A DNA stretch of 64,000 nt from Pseudalkalibacillus hwajinpoensis (GCF_039851965.1 NZ_CP156674.1:62001-126000), one strand, 5' to 3'. Numbered from the stretch's first letter, positions 9,049 through 16,798 are shown. The notes: generated from the letters alone by a model not told the origin. Numbers and translations: made by a program.

Positions 9049-9885
9049 GTGATTCAGAATAATCGTCACAAATACTCGGTATCAGCAATGTGCGATGTCC
9101 TGAAACTTCCTCGAAGTACTTATTATTATGAAGCTAAAGTGGTGGAATCAAATGAAGACGAACTGAAAGAGCTTATCCGAAAAATCTTTCACGAAAGCCG
9201 TCAAAACTATGGAACACGTAAGATTAAAATCGAGCTCAAAAAGCGAGATTGGATTGTTTCCAGGCGTCGGATTGGGCGCATCATGAAAGAGCTTGGACTT
9301 GTTTCAAAATACACCATCGCTCAATTCAAACCATCGAAAAGCTCGTGTAATGAGTCTGAGCAGGCAAACGAATTGAACCGTGAATTTCATCAGGATCAAA
9401 AATTAAAAGTGGTTGTCAGTGACTTAACGTATGTTCGTGTCGGACAAAGATGGCACTACATCTGTGTCTTTGTCGATCTATTTAACCGCGAAATAATTGG
9501 CTACAGTGCAGGTCCACGAAAAGACGCCAGCCTTGTCTACCGTGCTTTCTCTAGCATTAAAGGAAATCTGCATGACATTGAGCTATTTCACACGGATCAT
9601 GGCAATGAGTTTAAGAATAGATTGATTGATGAGGCCTTAGAAACTTTCCAAATCAAACGTTCCTTAAGCTTTAAAGGATCACCTTATGATAATGCCGTCG
9701 CTGAAGCGATGTTTAAGGTCATCAAAACTGAGTTTGTTTATCAAACCCACTTCGAAAGCCAAGCGCAGCTCAATATAGAACTTTTTGATTACGTACACTG
9801 GTACAACAACATTAGAATCCATGGTACTTTGGGCTATTTAAGTCCGATTGAATACAAGTCTATGAACCTTAAAATAGCTGTCTAG
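9049..9885 (+). CDS. IS3-family transposase OrfB (DDE integrase)
   Basis: 278 aa. It carries the rve integrase fold with the DDE triad visible as VVVSDLTYVRV (first Asp), LFHTDHGNEF (second Asp) and PYDNAVAEAMFK (Glu, followed by the conserved lysine region). An HTH_21 region (NYGTRKIKIEL, RRIGRIMKELGL) precedes it. The separate start shown is GTG 9049; in the family most active protein is made as a frameshifted OrfAB fusion, so this start may matter little. It ends 18 bases inside the right inverted repeat. The gene looks intact, so the element may be able to move. Confidence 0.93.
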   Translation: MIQNNRHKYSVSAMCDVLKLPRSTYYYEAKVVESNEDELKELIRKIFHESRQNYGTRKIKIELKKRDWIVSRRRIGRIMKELGLVSKYTIAQFKPSKSSCNESEQANELNREFHQDQKLKVVVSDLTYVRVGQRWHYICVFVDLFNREIIGYSAGPRKDASLVYRAFSSIKGNLHDIELFHTDHGNEFKNRLIDEALETFQIKRSLSFKGSPYDNAVAEAMFKVIKTEFVYQTHFESQAQLNIELFDYVHWYNNIRIHGTLGYLSPIEYKSMNLKIAV

Positions 9886-10020
9886 TTTAGTGTTGACATT
9901 CCAATGTTTTCTTTACCATTTAACAAATACCTTTATTTTACATTTAACTATTGTAATTATAACAAACCCAGATCTTTTTCTACCCCTGTTTAAAAAATAA
10001 TTAGGGGAGAATCACTGTTT

Positions 10021-10060
10021 CAGATTCGCCCCCATTTCTTGAAGACTCGATTCCAAGATA
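10021..10060 (+). repeat. box repeat, copy 2
   Basis: The motif ATTCGCCCCCATTTCTTGAA followed by GACTCGATTCCAAGATA closely matches the copy at the window start. A weak hairpin (CCCCT/AGGGG, 9984-10007) precedes it. Confidence 0.6.
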
Positions 10061-10095
10061 ATATTAAGCTTTTTATTAATCCAAATACATGCATC

Positions 10096-10124
10096 AAAAA
10101 AAGCCGACTAACACATTTAGTCAG
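10096..10124 (-). terminator. terminator after doxX-like gene
   Basis: Stem AGCTGACTAA/TTAGTCGGCT followed by seven T on the minus strand. Confidence 0.8.
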
Positions 10125-10180
10125 CTTTCCCCTTTTACTCTGCCGTATTTGCTTTTAATGCTTTAATCGTACCGTTCTAT

Positions 10181-10570
10181 CTAATCCTGTTTCGATGAAA
10201 ACATGGCATTTTCCAGTGAAAGAGCTTTGTTATTAGAAAGTGCTACATGAATAGACATAGCTAGTAACGCAAGATCGTATTCATATCCATCCAGAAAGCC
10301 GGCCGAAAGTTTAACTGTAAAAATGGCCCCCAGCATAATAATGGCAAATAGATATGCAACGATTTTTGCTCCAATTCCTAAAATCATTACAACTCCGCCA
10401 ACAAGCTCAATTGTTGCTACAATGTATGCTAAAAAGCCGGGGACTCCAATGCTGTCAAAGAATCCGGCGGTGTTTCCAATTCCTGACTGGAATTTATCCA
10501 ATCCGTGAACAAAAAATATAACTCCTAATATTACTCTTAGAAATAAAGTACCCGCCTCATGTTTACTTAT
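10181..10570 (-). CDS. DoxX family membrane protein with AUA in the start position
   Basis: About 129 aa with four hydrophobic segments, the DoxX layout: GTLFLRVILGVIFFVHGLDK at the N-terminus, then VPGFLAYIVATIELVGGVVM, AYLFAIIMLGAIFTVK and YDLALLAMSIHVAL. The family contains small integral membrane proteins, some linked to oxidative stress; the substrate here is unknown. The conserved first helix lies in frame upstream of any ATG, GTG or usable TTG. The codon at the right distance (8 bases) from AAAGGAG is ATA (10568-10570), giving (M)SKHEAGTLFL. An internal TTG at 10501 would drop the first helix and has no ribosome site. Either ATA is used weakly or the gene is newly inactivated. Confidence 0.75.
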   Translation of the reverse strand: MSKHEAGTLFLRVILGVIFFVHGLDKFQSGIGNTAGFFDSIGVPGFLAYIVATIELVGGVVMILGIGAKIVAYLFAIIMLGAIFTVKLSAGFLDGYEYDLALLAMSIHVALSNNKALSLENAMFSSKQD

Positions 10571-10727
10571 TTTTAGTCACTCCTTTATTAAGTTTATTTC
10601 GTAAACCTAAGCTAAATAATACATCATCTAGAATCTAATTTTCAACTATAGGAGTCTAGTATTCTTTTGTATAGGATACCTTCTAATCATCTACATTTTG
10701 AAATAAAGGATTAAAGGAGGTATTCCG

Positions 10728-10835
10728 GTAGAACTTCCCAAAAAACCAACGAAACCATCAGCAAAATTTAAGCCATGTAAGCTAGAATCTGGTTGTGTCT
10801 GCAATGTAGAAAGATTACCCAGAATGCTCTATTGA
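10728..10835 (+). other. possible 35-codon cysteine-containing peptide without a standard start
   Basis: A strong AAAGGAGG site (10714-10720) is followed by GTA and an open frame VELPKKPTKPSAKFKP then CKLESGCVCNVERLPRMLY, ending in the box repeat. The protein-like text and ribosome site suggest a real small gene whose GTG start became GTA, but no family was recognised. The rest of 10571-10920 shows nothing else. Confidence 0.3.
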
Positions 10836-10863
10836 GCAATTGCCCCCTTTAGCTGAATAATAA
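10828..10863 (+). repeat. box repeat, GCAATTGCCCCC type
   Basis: CTATTGAGCAATTGCCCCCTT followed by TAGCTGAATAATA matches the box at 37381 (CTATTGAGCAATCTCCCCCT). It lies between the small peptide frame and the amidohydrolase relic. Confidence 0.55.
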
Positions 10864-10919
10864 TATATTCAACTTTATTTTCTATTAAAATATCTCTTCT
10901 CTCGTCAACAATAACTATA

Positions 10920-11773
10920 TTAGTCAATTAATCCTAAAAAGTTTTTTCCAAGAATATATTCCTTTTGGTTATCAGGAATATGAAGTGATTCAATCCAGCT
11001 TTTCTTTGCCGAATAGTCATAATTATTAAATTTTTTCATTCCATAAGGTCCGTCGCAACCATAAAGAACTTTACGAAATCCTAAAGATTCAACTGCCTTC
11101 TTTATAATCGATTGGTTAAGATAATCACTTGATGTGTCAACATATACATTTGGTTGATCCTTAACGTATTTCCATAGTTTTTTCCAAAACGGAAGACCTG
11201 CGTGAGCATAAATTAATTTTAGTTTAGGGTAATTTTCAGGTAAGTATTTATAGGAGTCAGCTTCTGAAGATAGATGAATAATCATAGGTATGCCTTTTGA
11301 TTCGCACAAAGCCGCAATTGGATCAAGTGCTTTAATACTATATTCATGCATGAACGGATGAGCTTTCACTCCAATAAAACTAGGGTTATTAAGATAGAAT
11401 TCTACTTCTTCCACTGATTCATTAGTCAGTGGGTTCACTGCTACCCAGCCTAGAAATCGTTCCGGAAATCTAGCAATTGCAGTAGCAACTATATCATTAC
11501 TTGGCTTGGTGAAAATCTTGTATGAACTGCCATAAAGTTTCAAAAAGCCATCCTTTACTAGACCATCATAAATTTTAAGTCCAATTTGAGGTGCATTTAA
11601 TATTAAAAACCGGAAAAAGTGTTGTAAATTATGTTGAAAAGCGCTATCCACTTCAAACATTGTTTCATTCATAGAGGCAATTAGCACTGTTTTAGTTATA
11701 CATCCATACCCTCTATCATTTTTTCTAGAGTCAACATTTTTTCATCTACATGAAAATGGCAATCAACAATCAT
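10920..11773 (-). pseudogene. amidohydrolase family protein, frameshifted
   Basis: Metal-dependent TIM-barrel hydrolase (amidohydrolase_2 type), about 284 codons if repaired. The front part starts at ATG 11773 behind GGAAGGAG and reads MIVDCHFHVDEKMLTLEK, which holds the HxH metal ligands. The frame breaks near 11695 after GMDV, and the second part resumes TKTVLIASMNETMFEVD and runs to 10920. It includes FIGVKAHPFMHEYS, LIYAHAGLPFWKKLW (metal-binding His) and the terminal Asp in YGCDGPYG. The long downstream frame alone lacks the metal-binding front. Its substrate cannot be told. Confidence 0.8.
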
Positions 11774-11795
11774 TTTAATCTTCTCCTTCCAATTA

Positions 11796-12011
11796 CTATT
11801 GTAATATTTTCTTTCTCTTATAGAGCACGTAAATCGCATTACCAGCCACCACTAATGCAAAAACGGCCAGGTACCCTATCGCAAATGTTAGGTTCAGTTC
11901 ACGTCGGACGACAAAGATTGCAATAAAAGTCCCAAGAAGTGCCGCTAGAGCCATCACACTTAATCTCCACTCAGAATGTACCAGTTTTGTCATTTTCTTC
12001 ATTTTTTTCAT
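11796..12011 (-). CDS. small two-helix membrane protein
   Basis: 71 aa. A basic N-terminus (MKKMKKMTKLVHSEWRLSVM) is followed by two hydrophobic segments (ALAALLGTFIAIFVV and FAIGYLAVFALVVAGNAIYV) and a basic tail (YKRKKILQ). It starts at ATG 12011 behind GAAGAGAG. The family is not recognised. It ends 23 bases upstream of the amidohydrolase start, so the two may have shared a transcript. The positive ends suggest both termini face the cytoplasm. Confidence 0.6.
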   Translation of the reverse strand: MKKMKKMTKLVHSEWRLSVMALAALLGTFIAIFVVRRELNLTFAIGYLAVFALVVAGNAIYVLYKRKKILQ

Positions 12012-12184
12012 ACTCTCTTCATTCTTCGATTTTTTTTATGGGCTATAGCATCATTGAACGGATTATTTTGGTTTCCATTGCTCATAGACGAGTTAGTACC
12101 TCCTCTATTAGAACTTCAACAATTTCCCTCATTCTCCTTACATTACACATACGACATTAATCTAATTTAGTTTCAAACTGTCTG

Positions 12185-12215
12185 TTATCTCGAAACTGAG
12201 TCTTCAACTATCCTC
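12185..12215 (-). repeat. box repeat module in reverse orientation
   Basis: Read on the minus strand it gives GGAGGATAGTTGAAGACTCA then GTTTCGAGATA, the same GAAGACTC-TC-AGATA module as the copies at 40, 10038 and 13279 but reversed. It lies downstream of the stand-alone recombinase gene. Nothing else was seen in 12012-12319. Confidence 0.5.
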
Positions 12216-12319
12216 CCTCTATAAAGAAAGGAAAGTCTTTATTTTATAATGTTAACAATGTCCGCTAATGCTTGTTGCGTGATTTGGTTCTATTGCTACA
12301 CAGACCCCGAGTTTTCCTC

Positions 12320-12895
12320 CTACAAATTCAGATTCATATACACGTCATCTAATTCTTCCTGCTCAATTCCGATATATCTTAGCGTAATGGAAGGGGTGGA
12401 ATGGTTGAAAATCTTTTGAAGAAGCGTGAGATCATATCCGGATTGATAAGCATGATAGCCAAATGTCTTTCTTAACGTATGAGTACCGATCTTATTTTCT
12501 TTTGTTACGAGTCCAATTGATTGAGCTGCATCATTAATCACTTTGTAAGCCTGGGCTCTTTGCAAAGCTGAACGCTTTTTTCTACTGATAAATAAAGGTT
12601 CGTTTAACTGATAATCCCTCGTAGCAAGATACTCTTCAATCGCTTTTTTCGCATTATCAGATATAGGGAAGCTTCGTTGTTTATTCGTTTTCTTTTCACG
12701 AAGAAGAATACGACTTTTCACTTTTTTCCTCTCCGTCATAACATCTTCTATTTTCAATTGCAATAAATCAGAAATCCTTAAGCCTGAACCAATCCCCAGG
12801 ACAAACAAACAATGGTCCCTTAAGTTGCTACCTTTCAGATACTTTTTCATGGCTGCTATCTTCTTTCTATCTCGAATAGGCTGTACATATTCCAA
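12320..12895 (-). CDS. stand-alone tyrosine recombinase, catalytic domain only
   Basis: 191 aa, against 300-400 for ordinary phage integrases, because the arm-binding and most of the core-binding domain are absent. Catalytic features are present: the first arginine in GIGSGLRISDLLQL, a lysine-bearing beta region (SRILLREKKTNKQRSF), HTLRKTFGYHAY (His-x-x-Arg), the second His in FNHSTPSITLRYIG and the nucleophile Tyr in that same motif. Such short enzymes are found on Firmicute plasmids and islands. The start is at the ATG 12895, after AGGAGGTTGTGAG. Upstream lie two palindromic sites that could be its crossover or operator sites. It lies amid the repeat-rich array, which makes it a candidate for moving its units, though nothing shows that directly. 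Confidence 0.9.
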   Translation of the reverse strand: MEYVQPIRDRKKIAAMKKYLKGSNLRDHCLFVLGIGSGLRISDLLQLKIEDVMTERKKVKSRILLREKKTNKQRSFPISDNAKKAIEEYLATRDYQLNEPLFISRKKRSALQRAQAYKVINDAAQSIGLVTKENKIGTHTLRKTFGYHAYQSGYDLTLLQKIFNHSTPSITLRYIGIEQEELDDVYMNLNL

Positions 12896-12922
12896 TTCTC
12901 ACAACCTCCTTCCACAAAAAAC

Positions 12923-12965
12923 GAATCATACATAATATACATTTATTATATATTGTGTATGATTC
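12923..12965. repeat. palindromic site 1 upstream of the recombinase
   Basis: The arms GAATCATACATAAT and ATTGTGTATGATTC are inverted with one mismatch around a 15-base centre. The half-site AATCATACA(T/C)AAT recurs four times between 12923 and 13071. Confidence 0.7.
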
Positions 12966-13042
12966 AAAAACAAAGCTCTATTAAATTCGATTACAAATGG
13001 TATACAAACCCTTGCTACGACTGCGTTCATCGTCTTTGTGTA

Positions 13043-13071
13043 AATCATACATAATTACATTATGTATGATT
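13043..13071. repeat. palindromic site 2, possible recombinase core site
   Basis: The perfect inverted repeat AATCATACATAAT-TAC-ATTATGTATGATT can be read as 11-bp arms around a 7-base spacer, the geometry of a tyrosine-recombinase core site. It shares its half-sites with site 1, 80 bases away. The remaining sequence of 12896-13304 shows no gene. Confidence 0.6.
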
Positions 13072-13260
13072 CGTAATCATCAACGTTTTTTTAAAACCAC
13101 AAAACCATTTTGCAAGTCACCTTCACGTTTGATCCAATCCTAAATTTGAATTTGAGTGAGTTATCTCATTAAAAAAATGACATGTAGTAAGAAGAATGTA
13201 GTGTATTTTACATATAAAGTAAATACTGCCCTTCACCTGCATAGAGTGCTTACCTTTTAT

Positions 13261-13302
13261 TCAGCAAACGCTCCCGTTTCTTGAAGACTCGAATTCAAGA
13301 TA
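13261..13302 (+). repeat. box repeat, copy 3
   Basis: AAACGCTCCCGTTTCTTGAA then GACTCGAATTCAAGATA. Here the second half is itself palindromic (TCTTGAA-gactcgaa-TTCAAGA). It lies immediately downstream of the MazG-like gene. Confidence 0.65.
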
Positions 13303-13304
13303 TA

Positions 13305-13622
13305 TTAAATATCATATCGTTTTGAAAGTTTTTCTTTATGTGCTTGGAACACTTCTTCTAAGGGAATATCATATTTATTCGCAATAATGATAAGATTTCC
13401 TAATACATCCCCTAATTCTTCCGTTAACTCTTGTTTATTTTTTGCATAAGACTCATCCTTTTCGTCTGGACGGTCTCTTCCTATCTCAAGGGATCTTATG
13501 GCCCGTGCTACCTCTCCCGTTTCCTCAGCTAAAAAGCCAATCCTTATAAAGATATCTAGCTCAGACCACCCTCTGGTTTCATAATATTCTTTTATCCATT
13601 GTTGAAATTCGGTAACATCCAT
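13305..13622 (-). CDS. MazG-like nucleotide pyrophosphohydrolase
   Basis: 105 aa, the usual length of single-domain MazG-like enzymes, which hydrolyse (d)NTPs to monophosphates and remove unusual nucleotides. The metal-binding acidic helices are visible: GFLAEETGEVARAIRSLE (EExxE) and QELTEELGDVLGNLIIIANK (ExxD). The N-terminal VTEFQQWIKEYYETRGW is typical. ATG 13622 follows GAGGAGG. The family fits housecleaning or stress roles, but the actual substrate is unknown. It is divergent from the LOG-family relic, sharing about 84 bases of upstream sequence. Confidence 0.9.
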   Translation of the reverse strand: MDVTEFQQWIKEYYETRGWSELDIFIRIGFLAEETGEVARAIRSLEIGRDRPDEKDESYAKNKQELTEELGDVLGNLIIIANKYDIPLEEVFQAHKEKLSKRYDI

Positions 13623-13706
13623 TTTTACTCCTCCTCACATTAGCCATAGTTTAACAAAGGAGTCTAAATCTTGTATAATATTCATGGTTATTTCAGGAGG
13701 GATAAT

Positions 13707-14296
13707 ATGAAAAAAATAGCTGTATTCTGTGGGTCAAGCCCTGGTGCCTCTGATGCTTATATAGAGGGGGCAAAAAAGCTCGGAAAAGAGATGGTTAAAA
13801 GAGATATCACCCTCGTCTATGGCGGGGCAAGTGTAGGCATGACATGATGGGAGCCCTTGCAGATACAATCTTAGAAGAAGGCGGACACGTGATTGGTGTT
13901 ATGCCCGACTTTCTAGAAAAGAGGGAAATAGCACATAAAGGTCTAACTGAACTTATTGTCGTTGGCTCTATGCATGAAAGAAAAACCAAAATGTCAGATC
14001 TAGCTGATGGATTTATTGCTTTACCAGGTGGTCCAGGAACTATGGAAGAATACTTTGAAATTTTTACTTGGGCGCAATTAGGACTCCACCAAAAACCATG
14101 TGGCCTTTTGAACGTTAATCGTTATTTTGATCCTATTTTATCTTTCTTTAAGCACATGACAAATGAACAATTTCTAAATGAAAAGGATCTGTCCATAGCT
14201 TTATCAGACCCGAACCCATCTCGTTTATTAGACCAATTTTATTCCTATGAGCCGCCAAAAGTAAAAACTTACATCACTTCTAAAGATGAGACTTAA
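13707..14296 (+). pseudogene. LOG-family phosphoribohydrolase, frameshifted
   Basis: The start ATG 13707 follows TCAGGAGG. The first frame reads MKKIAVFCGSSPGASDAYIE and continues to ITLVYGGASVG, then hits a stop after a frame error near 13840. The second frame resumes MGALADTILEEGGHVIGVMP and runs to 14296. The family signature PGGPGTMEEYFE, which binds the nucleotide and catalyses removal of the base from a nucleoside 5'-monophosphate, is intact in the second part. Repaired length would be about 195 aa, as in YvdD-type proteins. The break removes the glycine-rich front loop from the main part, so the gene is probably dead unless the error is a sequencing one. Confidence 0.85.
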
Positions 14297-14301
14297 CGCG
14301 A

Positions 14302-14341
14302 AAACACAGACCAAAAATTTTTCTTTGGTCTGTGTTTTGTT
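14302..14341 (+). terminator. strong terminator after the LOG relic
   Basis: Stem AACACAGACCAAA/TTTGGTCTGTGTT followed by a T-rich run. Confidence 0.9.
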
Positions 14342-14376
14342 TTGAAACAATACCAATGAACTGGTATTGCTTGAAA

Positions 14377-14508
14377 GCTCTTTGGCGTTCTCAAATTATT
14401 AGGGAACTCATACTGGAAGATGTAATGACCTTGTTTGTATATGGTCTTGTTATAGGTTCGGCTCTTTTAATTTTGCGCCTTATCATTAGAGGTGGAAATT
14501 TAACTTGA
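14377..14508 (+). pseudogene. membrane-protein tail fragment, possibly an ABC permease
   Basis: An open frame without start reads SQIIRELILEDVMTLFVYGL then VIGSALLILRLIIRGGNLT and a stop. The basic QIIRELILED before a hydrophobic helix recalls the end of FtsX- or MacB-like permeases. The identification is weak. It sits in a 580-base region otherwise made of repeats. Confidence 0.3.
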
Positions 14509-14546
14509 GAATAATGATGTTTGAATAATGAAAAATAAATAGATCC

Positions 14547-14695
14547 AAATAGGGTATCGTCATGCAAATGCAGATTTGCAGTGTTAAGGAAAATTCGAAT
14601 ATTAAAAATCCCAATTTCTCAGCATTAGAATAGAGAAATTGAGATTCGTTGTTGCTCCATTAAAGCTCCGAGATAAATGAATAAGAAATTTTTAT
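14547..14695. repeat. composite intergenic repeat A
   Basis: It runs: GGGTATCGTCATGCAAATGC, a GTTAAGGAAAAT stretch, a hairpin (CCAATTTCTC ... GAGAAATTG), TTGCTCCATTAAAGCTCC and GATAAATGAATAAGAA. The same order occurs at 16015-16135. The hairpin plus T-run can act as a terminator for the minus-strand gene next to it. Confidence 0.65.
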
Positions 14696-14697
14696 AA

Positions 14698-14826
14698 TTA
14701 AGCTCTTTTCTTTTCAATTAATGTCCAAACTCCATAAATTAATATGGAAGCAGCCATCACTATTATGAAGGCATTAGTAATTAAATTAAAATCTAATTCT
14801 AGTGGAAGATAGAATTCACCGATTAT
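14698..14826 (-). CDS. small single-helix membrane peptide, doubtful start
   Basis: 42 codons: MIGEFYLPLELDFNLITN, then a hydrophobic segment (AFIIVMAASILIYGVWTL) and the tail IEKKRA. The ribosome site TAGGAAAG precedes an ATA codon (14824-14826) at the expected distance, with no ATG, GTG or TTG available, so the gene may be inactivated. A second copy of its last codons and following box is present at 28790-28825, showing that this gene-plus-repeat unit existed more than once. Function unknown. Confidence 0.4.
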   Translation of the reverse strand: MIGEFYLPLELDFNLITNAFIIVMAASILIYGVWTLIEKKRA

Positions 14827-14879
14827 TCTTTCCTAGGATTAAGAAATCAAAGTACCACTTAACCCGTTTTGCTAAGGAT

Positions 14880-15389
14880 CTAATCTGGAATACCGGCCTT
14901 TCGTAAGTTAATTACATTATTAGGGTTTGTAGACCATTTACTCATTAATTCCATTTGTAACTCTTTCAAATCAGCATATGGTTCTTCTATCATTTCAACC
15001 TCATCAAATCTTTTATCAAAGATTTGTGTATTTTTTATTTTTCTATATCCACCAAAACCCAGATCGTCGTTTAGTAACCAAATTACTCTTTTTATATTTG
15101 CAAACAGTATACCCCCAGTACACATTGGACAAGGTTCCAAGGAAGTATATATCGTAAATTTTTCCCGATTTATTTTTGCATTTAATATTGATTTTCCTGC
15201 ATTTCGTATAGCATCTATTTCAGCGTGAGCTGTTGTATCTTGTTGAGGATGTACTCTATTTCGACCTTTGGAAATTAGATTCTGATTCTCATCCACGATT
15301 ACAGCCCCAACTGGATATGTATTCTCTTTCAATGCCTGTCTTGCTTCTTCAAGAGCTAACTCTAAAAAATATCTATCTGAAATATTCAT
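14880..15389 (-). CDS. nucleoside/tRNA adenosine deaminase family protein
   Basis: 169 aa zinc-dependent deaminase of the CDA/TadA fold. The zinc and proton-shuttle motif HAEIDAIRNAG and the second zinc motif PCPMCTGGILFANI are both intact. In this subfamily the substrates include guanine, cytosine-type bases and tRNA adenosine; the insertion after the zinc motif (WLLNDDLGFGGYRKIKNTQI) and the island location argue for a small-molecule deaminase rather than the essential TadA. ATG 15389 follows AAGGAGAG. It ends just upstream of repeat A and follows the VOC gene region separated by 90 bases; both may share no transcript because a terminator is not evident. Confidence 0.85.
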   Translation of the reverse strand: MNISDRYFLELALEEARQALKENTYPVGAVIVDENQNLISKGRNRVHPQQDTTAHAEIDAIRNAGKSILNAKINREKFTIYTSLEPCPMCTGGILFANIKRVIWLLNDDLGFGGYRKIKNTQIFDKRFDEVEMIEEPYADLKELQMELMSKWSTNPNNVINLRKAGIPD

Positions 15390-15479
15390 AGAACTCTCCT
15401 TCTTCTAATAAGCGCATATACTTTAATATGCACTCGCTTTAAGATTGCTTAAGACCAGAATTCAAGAACTTCAAATCTT

Positions 15480-15881
15480 TCAGGGGGATGGTGCTACAAA
15501 TTCTACTTTAATTCTATCTGGGTCTTCAAAGTAAACAGCATAGTGATGATTACCACCTGCAAAAGGATGCTGGTTTTCATATAGAATATTTATACCTCTC
15601 TCCTTGAGGTTATTTGCCATTTCGTCTACTCTTTTACGTGATGAAGCGTGAAATGCTAGGTGATTCAGACCAGCTCTGCATCTGTGATAAGGTATATCTA
15701 AAAACTTCTCTTCTGTTTGAACAAACACTAAGTAAGTTTCATCTAGCTTCCAACTTTGTCCTTTATCCCATTTTTGAAAAGGTTCATACCCTAACTCCTT
15801 TAAGAACCAGCTCCAGAATGAAGCTGATTCTTCCAGATCAGATACATAGATTTCGACGTGGTGAATTAAACCCTCAGACAC
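15480..15881 (-). CDS. VOC (glyoxalase/bleomycin-resistance) family protein
   Basis: 133 aa, one vicinal-oxygen-chelate domain made of two beta-alpha-beta-beta-beta modules. The metal ligand positions are visible as HHVEIYVSDL (His near the N-terminus), LNHLAFHASS (middle His) and the terminal Glu in KVEFVAP. The start is GTG 15881, which has a good GGAGGATCTAA site. VOC proteins include lyases, dioxygenases and antibiotic-binding proteins, and the sequence does not tell which. It is flanked by boxes on both sides, one of several VOC genes in the array. Confidence 0.88.
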   Translation of the reverse strand: MSEGLIHHVEIYVSDLEESASFWSWFLKELGYEPFQKWDKGQSWKLDETYLVFVQTEEKFLDIPYHRCRAGLNHLAFHASSRKRVDEMANNLKERGINILYENQHPFAGGNHHYAVYFEDPDRIKVEFVAPSP

Positions 15882-15904
15882 TTAGATCCTCCTTCCTATT
15901 ATTA

Positions 15905-15933
15905 AATAATCGCTCCGAGTTTGTTGAATAGGA
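15905..15933 (+). repeat. box repeat
   Basis: AATAATCGCTCCGAGTTTGT followed by TGAATAGGA, the GCTCC-TTGAATA form of the box. Confidence 0.5.
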
Positions 15934-16014
15934 ATTTAAAATTTAATACCCTGATTTTTAGACTGGATAATAATTTCCATAACCCCATCTCCTTAAACCT
16001 AAACAGAATCGGTA

Positions 16015-16135
16015 TGGGGTAAAGTCAGGAAAATGCGGATTTACAACGTTAAGGGAATTTTAATATTAATAGCCTAATTTCTCAGCATTAAGTTGAAAAA
16101 TTAGGCTTTTTATTGCTCCATTAAAGCGCCGGATT
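16015..16135. repeat. composite intergenic repeat B
   Basis: It is parallel to repeat A: GGGTAAAGTCAGGAAAATGC, CAACGTTAAGGGAATTTT, a hairpin CCTAATTT/AAATTAGG around CTCAGCATTAAG, a T-run, then TTGCTCCATTAAAGCGCC. Read on the minus strand it follows the DinB gene and would serve as its terminator. Confidence 0.7.
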
Positions 16136-16206
16136 ATGGAACTGTTTTTAGAGCTTACTATGTATTTCCTTTGTTGGATTATAAACTTTATTTTTGATAC
16201 GGCGTC

Positions 16207-16725
16207 TTAGTCATTCTCCCTTTCTCTTAAAAACAAATAAAGACCATAATCTGTCCCAACAGAAACATAACCCATTTGTCTTAACATAGCTGTAATATTA
16301 CCACGGTGATATGTTCCATGATTCACAACATGAGTCACTAGCTCGGACACACTAGTTTTCATTAAAGCTCCGGATGGATTCTCAATTTCAAGAGGTTTGG
16401 CTAAATTCCCCTTTTGTCTAAGGAATAACTTGTATCTTTCTGATAACTTAAAAAACATTGCTTCCAATTCATCTATTCCTTTTGACTCTGTTTCTCCTTT
16501 TTGTTGGGCAGCCAACTCTAATGCATAGTTCATACTTTTACCAGAGAAAACCTCTATCCATCCAAGATCAGAAAGATAAACATGAGCTAATACGTTAGAT
16601 ATCGATGTAAATACACTTTGAATTTCTTGACGATAAACATCTTTTGGAAGCTCTTTTAGTCGGTTGAAAATTTGTTTATTTGCCCATTCATTATAATCAT
16701 ACAACTGTAATTCAAGCTGTTCCAT
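16207..16725 (-). CDS. DinB family protein
   Basis: 172 aa four-helix-bundle protein. The three histidines that bind a metal in DinB/YfiT proteins are recognisable: NVLAHVYLSDLGW (first), and HVVNHGTYHRGNITAMLRQM near the C-terminus (second and third). The N-terminal LYDYNEWANKQIFNRL is characteristic. ATG 16725 has a GGGAGAAAT site; the upstream ATG 16746 has none. Members are thought to be metal-dependent hydrolases or thiol-S-transferases. Many Bacillaceae carry several. It is a single gene followed by composite repeat B. Confidence 0.9.
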   Translation of the reverse strand: MEQLELQLYDYNEWANKQIFNRLKELPKDVYRQEIQSVFTSISNVLAHVYLSDLGWIEVFSGKSMNYALELAAQQKGETESKGIDELEAMFFKLSERYKLFLRQKGNLAKPLEIENPSGALMKTSVSELVTHVVNHGTYHRGNITAMLRQMGYVSVGTDYGLYLFLREREND

Positions 16726-16798
16726 ATAGAAATTTCTCCCTTTCATGTTTAATATAACTCATAACTAATTATGCGTTGTGGTACTCCATTACGGTTAT

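Larger units (their letters stand above)
8682..9903 (+). mobile_element. IS3-family insertion sequence, complete
   Basis: 1222 bp. The left end TGAATCGGCTACACTCAG and the right end, read inwards, TGGAATGTCAACACTA are imperfect inverted repeats (best seen by comparing TGTCTA-TAGTGT-TTCCA at 9880-9903 with the reverse of the left end). The left edge is confirmed by a second, partial copy at 25692. Two overlapping-frame genes follow IS3 logic. No target duplication is visible (GTGG before, ATGT after), which hints at a rearrangement after insertion. Confidence 0.85.
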
